DNA of 64,000 nucleotides, from contig OMWB01000012.1 of the NCBI GenBank assembly GCA_900314645.1, positions 1 through 64,000 of the forward strand, read 5' to 3'. The position numbers were made by a program, and so were the translations under genes. The number at the start of each line of letters is the position of its first letter. Position 1 is the first letter of the stretch. Positions 58,816 to 64,000 of the stretch are shown here, piece by piece. This stretch comes from an uncultured Actinomycetes bacterium (GTDB taxonomy: Bacteria > Actinomycetota > Coriobacteriia > Coriobacteriales > Atopobiaceae). The notes below the pieces were generated by a model that was not told the origin of the DNA, did no database searches, and saw only the letters and a list, made by a program, of their open reading frames with translations.

Positions 58816-60354
58816 ATGGTTAGGCAGATGGCGTCATCGGCAAGGGTTCCACTCGGAATTGCGCTCTCCTTCGTGCTCGCGCTTTCAAATCTTCCCGTGC
58901 AAGCGCTAGCAGAGGCCACCGATGCGCCTCAGGCTGAACTTGAGGCAGAGGCGCTGGAAGTCGTGGATAACGAGGCTCTTGCTGAGGAGGATGAGCTCTC
59001 TGCCGAGGATGCCACGGTGAAGGCCGAGGAGCCCGAGCTTACCGCTGAGACACAGCCAGACGAGTCTCCCGAGACGTACGTGGAAGACGAAGCCGCGCTG
59101 ATCGGCGAAGACGCGCCTGCTGACGATGCCGCCCAAGCCAATGACGCTGAGTTGGCAGACGAGCCCATCGTAGAAGTCGCTACACCTGCGGAGGCCGTTG
59201 AAGAGCCGGATGGTATCGAGCTGGAAGCACAGGATAGCGAGATTGAAGGAACCATCGGCCTGCTTCCGAGCGGGCCAACGGGCACCCTCTCCAAGAAGAT
59301 GCAGACCATCACGGCGTCAAACAAGACCGTAGACATGGCATCTACCGTCTCGCTGGGTGCGAAGGCAAGCGCGGGCGGCAAGCTCACGTATAAGAGCACT
59401 AACACCAAGGTTGCCACGGTCAATGCCAAGGGCGTGGTGACAGGCCTGAAGGGTGGAACCGTCAAGATCACTATCACTGCGGCAGCCACCAGTACGCACA
59501 GTCAGGCAACCAAGACGGTTACCGTGACAGTGCGCGCCGGCTCTTGGCAGAAGGACTCCGGCGGCTGGTGGTGGCGGCGCGCAAACGGCAGCTACCCCAA
59601 GTCGTGCTTCCTCACCATTGAAGGTGTGCGCTATTACTTCGACGCCAACGGCTACGTGGCTACGGGCTGGAAGAAGGTCAGCGGCGCGTGGTACCACTTC
59701 TCGGGTTCTGGCGCGATGCAGACGGGCTGGCAACAGGTCGACGGACAGTGGTATTGGTTTGCCTCCAACGGCAAGATGGCAACGGGTCTTAGGACCATCA
59801 ACAAGAGCATCTACTACTTTGGGACGTCAGGCGCGATGCGCACTGGCTGGCAACAGGTTGGCTCCAAGTGGTATCACTTCAGGAATAGTGGCGCTGCAGA
59901 CACTTCCACGTGGGTGGGGGATTACTACGTTAACGCGAAGGGCGTGATGCTCACCAATACCGTGACGCCCGATGGCTGGCAGGTGGACAAGAACGGCCTG
60001 GCCCGTGGCAAGTACATGCCTAACAGCACCAAGGAGTCCACGCTCTACGTCACCAAAGTCACCATGAGTGACTTCGTCGTGACGGTTCCGAAGTCATGGG
60101 TTGGTTCGTGGTCTATGTATAAGAACACTCGTTATGACAACGCGTGGCACTTCAGTCACATCGTCAAGAACTATGGCGGTGGTGGGTGCAGCGTAGTGGT
60201 GACAGACACCTATACCAAGCCGGGCAATTCGTACACGTATGCAACCTACGTAGGAATGTCATCACGAGGCAAATACGTCTGGCTGGCTGACATGGCGGGT
60301 GGCAAGGTGTTTGACGACGTGAATACGTCGTACGCACAGATCACGCTGAGGTAG
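58816..60354 (+). CDS. Secreted surface protein with Big2 domain and cell-wall-binding repeats
   Basis: The protein has 512 residues with GGAGGA before the ATG. The signal peptide ends near VQALAEA (about 33). A ~110-residue Glu/Ala/Asp-rich stretch follows, then a Big2 domain (KTVDMASTVSLGAKASAGGK, TKVATVNAKGVVTGLKGGTV). Next come five or so CW_binding_1 repeats with the GWxxxxGxWYxF pattern (GWKKVSGAWYHFSGSGAMQT). The C-terminal ~110 residues (MSDFVVTVPKSWVGSWSMYK, YVGMSSRGKYVWLADMAGG) are unrecognised. Predicted role: a wall-attached surface adhesin. The fragment at 3-167 has the same repeat type. Confidence 0.85.
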   Translation: MVRQMASSARVPLGIALSFVLALSNLPVQALAEATDAPQAELEAEALEVVDNEALAEEDELSAEDATVKAEEPELTAETQPDESPETYVEDEAALIGEDAPADDAAQANDAELADEPIVEVATPAEAVEEPDGIELEAQDSEIEGTIGLLPSGPTGTLSKKMQTITASNKTVDMASTVSLGAKASAGGKLTYKSTNTKVATVNAKGVVTGLKGGTVKITITAAATSTHSQATKTVTVTVRAGSWQKDSGGWWWRRANGSYPKSCFLTIEGVRYYFDANGYVATGWKKVSGAWYHFSGSGAMQTGWQQVDGQWYWFASNGKMATGLRTINKSIYYFGTSGAMRTGWQQVGSKWYHFRNSGAADTSTWVGDYYVNAKGVMLTNTVTPDGWQVDKNGLARGKYMPNSTKESTLYVTKVTMSDFVVTVPKSWVGSWSMYKNTRYDNAWHFSHIVKNYGGGGCSVVVTDTYTKPGNSYTYATYVGMSSRGKYVWLADMAGGKVFDDVNTSYAQITLR

Positions 60355-60367
60355 CAGGTTGCGGACT

Positions 60368-60394
60368 GTTGATGTGGGACGCTCCCACATCAAC
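60368..60394 (+). terminator. Terminator-like hairpin after the surface protein
   Basis: A perfect 12-bp stem (GTTGATGTGGGA with TCCCACATCAAC) has a 3-base loop and is followed by ACTTG, lacking a clear T-run. Confidence 0.7.
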
Positions 60395-60505
60395 ACTTGC
60401 GTTCGACCGAGGTCTCAGATTGAGCACAGCTTCGAAGGGGTAGAATGACCCTGAATGTAGCTATGCTGCAGCATGTCTGTACGCTCGCGGGATAAGGACC
60501 TCATC

Positions 60506-61036
60506 ATGATCTTCGAACCCACACCCCTCAATATCGCCCTCCTCGTGCTGGTGGCAGTTGGCATCTGGGCACTCGTCGAGCTTGCGCTTACCATTCGCAA
60601 GGCTCGCACTGTCGTGGACGAGCTGTCTCATACCGCCAACGACACCGTGGGCCAGATTCAGCCACTCATCGGCAAGGTGGATGGACTCATGGATGACATC
60701 CAGCCCTCCATCAAGGAGATTCAGCCTCTGCTTGAGAAGACGGGCGTCGCCCTCGATGAGGCCTCTGGCTCTCTTGGCCACGTTAACGAGATTCTGGGTG
60801 ACGTCAGCTCAATGAGCTCTGCTCCGTCCGCAGTTGCCGATTCGGTCAAAAACGTAGCCGTGACGGCCGCTAACTCGGTCGCTACCGCGGTCAACCGCAT
60901 TACCGGTCGCGCTGCCCGTTCGTCAGCGGCTGCCCTGGCTGAGAGCACGGGCGCTGAGCCCGAGTCCACTGCCGATCCGATTCCGCCGGCACCCAAGGAC
61001 AACGGCTACGTGACGTACGGCCCCAAGAACGAGTAG
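60506..61036 (+). CDS. DUF948 domain membrane protein
   Basis: The protein has 176 residues from ATG 60506 (AAGGA 8 nt upstream; the frame is open to 60473). One N-terminal membrane segment (NIALLVLVAVGIWALVELAL, about 8-27) is followed by long helices typical of DUF948 (VDELSHTANDTVGQIQPLIG, DIQPSIKEIQPLLEKTG) and an Ala-rich tail. The family is often near general-stress or envelope genes in Gram-positives; its role is not established. The RsbW-like gene follows after 13 bases, so it belongs to the sigma-factor operon. A weak -10 TAGAAT lies at 60441-60446. Confidence 0.82.
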   Translation: MIFEPTPLNIALLVLVAVGIWALVELALTIRKARTVVDELSHTANDTVGQIQPLIGKVDGLMDDIQPSIKEIQPLLEKTGVALDEASGSLGHVNEILGDVSSMSSAPSAVADSVKNVAVTAANSVATAVNRITGRAARSSAAALAESTGAEPESTADPIPPAPKDNGYVTYGPKNE

Positions 61037-61049
61037 GGGAGATTCACCT

Positions 61050-61424
61050 ATGATCTCAGATTCCATTCGCCTCTGCGTTCCGGCGGAGGCTGCCTACGCG
61101 CGTGTCGTTCGCATGACCGCGTCCAACTTGGCCGTCTTGGCTGACATGGACGTGGACGATGTCGACGACGTCCGCATGGCTGCCGAAGAGGGCTTTGTCT
61201 ATGCATGCGCCACGGCGCCCACCGCGTGCGACGTCGCCTTCATCGTCTCACCTGAAGAAATGCGCATCGACTTCGCCTTGGGCGACAAGGATGCTGCCGA
61301 TGACGAGCAGACCGACCTTGACCTTATCGAGGCATTGCTCAATGCCGTGTGCGACGACTTCGGCTTCTCTGATGACGGATCCAGCCTCGTGCTGATCAAG
61401 AAGGCGGGGTCGCATGCCCGCTGA
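61050..61424 (+). CDS. RsbW-like anti-sigma factor homologue with degenerate ATP-binding motifs
   Basis: The protein has 124 residues. It aligns with RsbW/SpoIIAB: an N-terminal strand-helix (SIRLCVPAEAAYARVVRMTA), DVDDVRMAAEEGFVYACA in the N-box place and a final strand pair (GSSLVLIKK). The conserved N-box Asn is Tyr here (Y51), and the D-x-G-x-G box is not recognisable, so kinase activity is doubtful. The sigma gene starts inside its last 11 bases, the usual order. It is likely to bind the sigma factor directly; no RsbV-like anti-anti-sigma gene is visible nearby. Confidence 0.75.
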   Translation: MISDSIRLCVPAEAAYARVVRMTASNLAVLADMDVDDVDDVRMAAEEGFVYACATAPTACDVAFIVSPEEMRIDFALGDKDAADDEQTDLDLIEALLNAVCDDFGFSDDGSSLVLIKKAGSHAR

Positions 61425-62220
61425 TGAGGCGCTGGAGCGCAAGCGCCTGCGCCGCTCGACCCGTGTGGGCCGGGGCCGACTGGCGTGGGACAAAGACCGT
61501 ACCCGCGAGCTGTTTCGCCGGTACAAGGAAGAGGGCGATGAGGAGGCGCGCGAGCAGCTGATTGAGAGCCATCTCAACCTGGTGCGCTTCCTGGCCTCAA
61601 AGTTCAAGAATCGCGGCGAGCCGCTCGAGGACCTCGTGCAGGTAGGTTCGCTGGGCCTCATCAAGGCTATCGACCGCTTCGATCCCGACCGGGGCTTGGA
61701 GTTCACCACCTTCGCGACGCCTACCATCATGGGAGAGATAAAGCGCCACTTCCGTGACAAGGGCTGGTCCGTCCGCGTGCCGCGACGCCTGCAAGAGCTC
61801 TCGGCACGTGTCAACCAGGTGACGGACGATCTCACGAGCGAGCTCAATCGCACTCCCACCGTCGAGGAGGTTGCCGAGCGTCTGGATACGAGCGTCGACG
61901 AGGTGCTTGAGGCCATGGAGTCGTCGAGCGCCTACAGCTCGGTGCCGCTCGAAGGTGGAACCACCGAAGACGAGGATGCGCCCGGCATCATCGATCGCTT
62001 TGCCACGGAAGACGCCGACCTTATCTCCTCTGACGACCGCATCGTCATCGAGGAGACCCTCGCCAGCTTCTCGCCGCGCGAGCAGGATGCCATCCGCATG
62101 CGGTTTGTGGAAGGGCTCACACAGGTCGAGATTGCCGAGAAGCTGGGAATCTCCCAGGTGCAGGTGTCTCGTTTGCTGCGTCGCGCCCTCAAGCGCGTGC
62201 AGGAGCGCCTGGAAGAGTAG
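61414..62220 (+). CDS. SigB/SigF/SigG-family RNA polymerase sigma factor
   Basis: The protein has 268 residues. Region 2 is clear: EQLIESHLNLVRFLASKFKN, LEDLVQVGSLGLIKAIDRFD and EFTTFATPTIMGEIKRHFRD. Region 3 follows (VRVPRRLQELSARVNQVTDD), then region 4 with the helix-turn-helix EGLTQVEIAEKLGISQVQVS. It belongs to the alternative-sigma group that controls general stress (SigB) or, in spore-formers, SigF/SigG; here a stress role is likely. It overlaps the RsbW-like gene by 11 nt and is the last gene of the operon. Confidence 0.93.
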   Translation: MPADEALERKRLRRSTRVGRGRLAWDKDRTRELFRRYKEEGDEEAREQLIESHLNLVRFLASKFKNRGEPLEDLVQVGSLGLIKAIDRFDPDRGLEFTTFATPTIMGEIKRHFRDKGWSVRVPRRLQELSARVNQVTDDLTSELNRTPTVEEVAERLDTSVDEVLEAMESSSAYSSVPLEGGTTEDEDAPGIIDRFATEDADLISSDDRIVIEETLASFSPREQDAIRMRFVEGLTQVEIAEKLGISQVQVSRLLRRALKRVQERLEE

Positions 62221-62246
62221 CTTCGAACCCCGAAATCGAAGAGCCC

Positions 62247-62288
62247 AAACGGGGACTTATGTAGTATTCGCTTCATAAGTCCCCGTTT
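62247..62288 (+). terminator. Terminator of the sigma-factor operon
   Basis: A perfect 15-bp stem (AAACGGGGACTTATG with CATAAGTCCCCGTTT) with a 12-base loop lies 27 bases past the stop. A -10-like TAAAAT (62326-62331) of the next gene follows. Confidence 0.9.
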
Positions 62289-62370
62289 GCGCTTGTACCT
62301 CAGGGGGAATGTGGCCGCGCATTGCTAAAATACCCGTTTGGACGTTTCCGCACCTGATGCGAGGAGAACC

Positions 62371-64000
62371 ATGAGCACCGACTACAAGACCATGACGACG
62401 GCCGAGATCCGCGACGACTTCCTGCACTTCTTTGAGGCGAAGGGCTGCAAGCTCTATCCCTCCTCGTCGCTGGTTCCCGACGATCCGTCGCTGCTTTTGA
62501 CCAACGCTGGCATGAACCAGTTCAAGGAGTACTACCAGGGCATCAAGACCATGCCCGAGATTGGTGCCTGCTCCTGCCAGAAGTGCCTGCGCACCAACGA
62601 CATCGACAACATCGGCGACTCGCGCCACCTGTCGTTCTTCGAGATGCTGGGCAACTTCAGCTTCGGCGGTTACTCCAAGGCCGATGCCATCGCGTGGGCG
62701 TGGGAGTTCATCACCGCCCCTGAGCACCTCGGCCTTCCCAAGGACCGCCTGTACATGACCGTCTTTGAGGACGACAACGAGGCCATCGAGCTGTGGCACA
62801 GCCACGGTGTGCCGTATGACCACATCAGCCGCCTCGGCGAGGACGATAACTTCTGGGCTGCAGGTCCCACTGGCCCCTGCGGTCCCTGCTCCGAGATCTA
62901 CTTTGACCAGGGTCCGGAGTACGAGGGCGAGACCCCGGGCGATGACGGTGACCGCTACCTCGAGTTCTGGAACCTCGTGTTCACGCAGTACGACCGCCAG
63001 GAGGACGGCTCGATGCCGGACCTGCCGCACAAGAACATCGACACAGGCATGGGCCTCGAGCGCATCGCGGCCATCATGCAGCACAAGGGCACCAACTATG
63101 ACGGTGACGTCCTGACCTCCCTGATCGGTGTGGGCGAGACCCTCTCGGGCCGCACCTACGGCGAGGATGCCAAGGCCGACCGTTCCATGCGCATCGTGGC
63201 TGACCACAGCCGCTCCGTCACCTTCATGATCGGCGACGGCATCCTGCCGTCCAACGAGGGCCGCGGCTACGTGCTGCGTCGTCTGCTTCGTCGCGCGGTC
63301 TACCACGGCCGCCTGCTGGGCATCCAGGGCACCTTCCTCTCCACGTACTCCGAGGAGGTCATGCGCCTGATGGCCGACGTGTATCCGGAGCTCATCGAGA
63401 ACAAGGCCCTCATCCTGCAGCTGCTGACCGCCGAGGAGGAGCGCTTCAACGGCACGCTCGACGCGGGCGAGGCCAAGCTCGAGGCTGCCATCGCGGAACT
63501 TGACGAGGGCCAGGACCTCCCTGGCGAGGTCGCCTTCCAGCTGCACGACACCTACGGGTTCCCCATCGACCTCACCCGCGAGATCTGCGAGGCCGCGAAC
63601 CACGAGGTCGACATGGACGGCTTTGACCGCTGCATGACTGAGCAGCGTGAGCGCGCCCGCGCGCATGCCGAGCAGGACGCCTGGGGCACGTTCAACGACG
63701 TGTGGGTTGCGCTTTCCGACAAGCTCGACGCCACCGAGTTCTGCGGCTACGAGGACGACGCCCTTGAGGGCGCCCGCGTAATCGCGCTTGTGGTCGACGG
63801 CGCCGAGGCTGATGCTGCGACGCTGGGCAGCCACGTCGACGTGGTGCTCGACCGCACGCCGTTCTACGCCGAGATGGGCGGCCAGGTGGGCGACACCGGC
63901 AAGCTCACGGGTGACGGCTTCTCTCTGAAGGTCACCGACACGCGTCAGCATGAGGGCATCTACGCGCACGTGGCCGAGGTCATGGCTGGTGAAGTGCGCG
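62371..64000 (+). CDS. alaS: Alanyl-tRNA synthetase, 5' part (runs off right edge)
   Basis: ATG 62371 with GAGGAG 6 nt upstream; 543 codons are visible. The class II core is clear: TTAEIRDDFLHFFEAKGCKL, LTNAGMNQFKEYYQGIK, TNDIDNIGDSRHLSFFEMLG (motif-2 region), TGPCGPCSEIYF and the motif-3 region NIDTGMGLERIAAIMQHKG. The enzyme charges tRNA-Ala. The editing (HxxxH) and C-Ala domains lie beyond the window edge. No T-box is seen in the short leader. Confidence 0.97.
   Translation, partial: MSTDYKTMTTAEIRDDFLHFFEAKGCKLYPSSSLVPDDPSLLLTNAGMNQFKEYYQGIKTMPEIGACSCQKCLRTNDIDNIGDSRHLSFFEMLGNFSFGGYSKADAIAWAWEFITAPEHLGLPKDRLYMTVFEDDNEAIELWHSHGVPYDHISRLGEDDNFWAAGPTGPCGPCSEIYFDQGPEYEGETPGDDGDRYLEFWNLVFTQYDRQEDGSMPDLPHKNIDTGMGLERIAAIMQHKGTNYDGDVLTSLIGVGETLSGRTYGEDAKADRSMRIVADHSRSVTFMIGDGILPSNEGRGYVLRRLLRRAVYHGRLLGIQGTFLSTYSEEVMRLMADVYPELIENKALILQLLTAEEERFNGTLDAGEAKLEAAIAELDEGQDLPGEVAFQLHDTYGFPIDLTREICEAANHEVDMDGFDRCMTEQRERARAHAEQDAWGTFNDVWVALSDKLDATEFCGYEDDALEGARVIALVVDGAEADAATLGSHVDVVLDRTPFYAEMGGQVGDTGKLTGDGFSLKVTDTRQHEGIYAHVAEVMAGEVR

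Noticed and set aside
62257-63969. 570-codon open frame on the minus strand
   Set aside because: It lies opposite alaS, whose frame is well supported; high GC at third positions keeps the opposite strand open.
1-64000. tRNA, rRNA or riboswitch genes
   Set aside because: No cloverleaf with the usual GGTTCRANTCC arm and no known riboswitch core was seen on reading; a covariance-model search would be decisive.

Overview
The window looks like chromosome from a high-GC Gram-positive of the class Coriobacteriia (Olsenella/Atopobium/Collinsella-like); this is inferred from gene style, not from a marker phylogeny. The signs are high GC, an AmaP/DUF2273/Asp23 envelope-stress operon, surface proteins with cell-wall-binding repeats, LytTR-type two-component systems, very large FtsX-type ABC permeases and a SigB/SigF-type sigma factor with an RsbW-like partner. 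I saw no rRNA or tRNA gene. The one unmistakable housekeeping landmark is alaS, cut by the right edge.

Layout. 0-7.7 kb: the tail of a cell-wall-binding protein; a LytTR regulator with a sensor kinase apparently split into two genes; a small XRE regulator; an acidic single-pass membrane protein; the AmaP-DUF2273-Asp23 operon ending in an acyltransferase-3 gene. 7.7-22.6 kb is accessory and defence-like. It holds two 41-bp-period repeat arrays that flank a gene for a PD-(D/E)XK-like (DUF559-type) protein, a DUF2974 hydrolase, a DUF262-DUF1524-RAMA restriction-type protein, a TIR-transmembrane-beta-propeller receptor, a two-gene HD-domain plus SLATT-type membrane-effector cassette bounded by terminators, a beta-helix lipoprotein, a hairpin repeat element and a stand-alone JetD-like (DUF2220) gene.

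22.7-33 kb: a GntR/UTRA regulator, an unusual PTS IIB-ROK fusion whose ROK half lacks key residues, an AI-2E-type exporter, an esterase, a 48-residue membrane peptide gene with its own promoter and terminator, a GH3 glucosidase with reversed domain order, and a complete LytTR two-component pair that probably controls the following ABC transporter. 33-48 kb: two FtsX-type ABC systems, a Y-family polymerase with a YolD-like partner, a DJ-1 protein, a second GntR, an MFS transporter, a phospholipase-C-like protein and a Vsr endonuclease. 48-51 kb: phosphatases and RarA.

51-60 kb is one signalling-to-surface unit. An XRE/S24-like regulator shares a 10-nt operator motif with the promoter region of a transmembrane Ser/Thr kinase operon (kinase, small membrane protein, 1,300-residue Ig-like surface protein, FHA protein), followed by a Big2/cell-wall-binding protein. 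60-64 kb: DUF948 protein, RsbW-like protein, SigB-type sigma factor, then alaS.

The best candidates for something undescribed are the paired inverted-polarity repeat arrays around the nuclease-like gene, the HD plus SLATT cassette, and the split histidine kinase. Functions are inferred from motifs read by eye; no database search was run.
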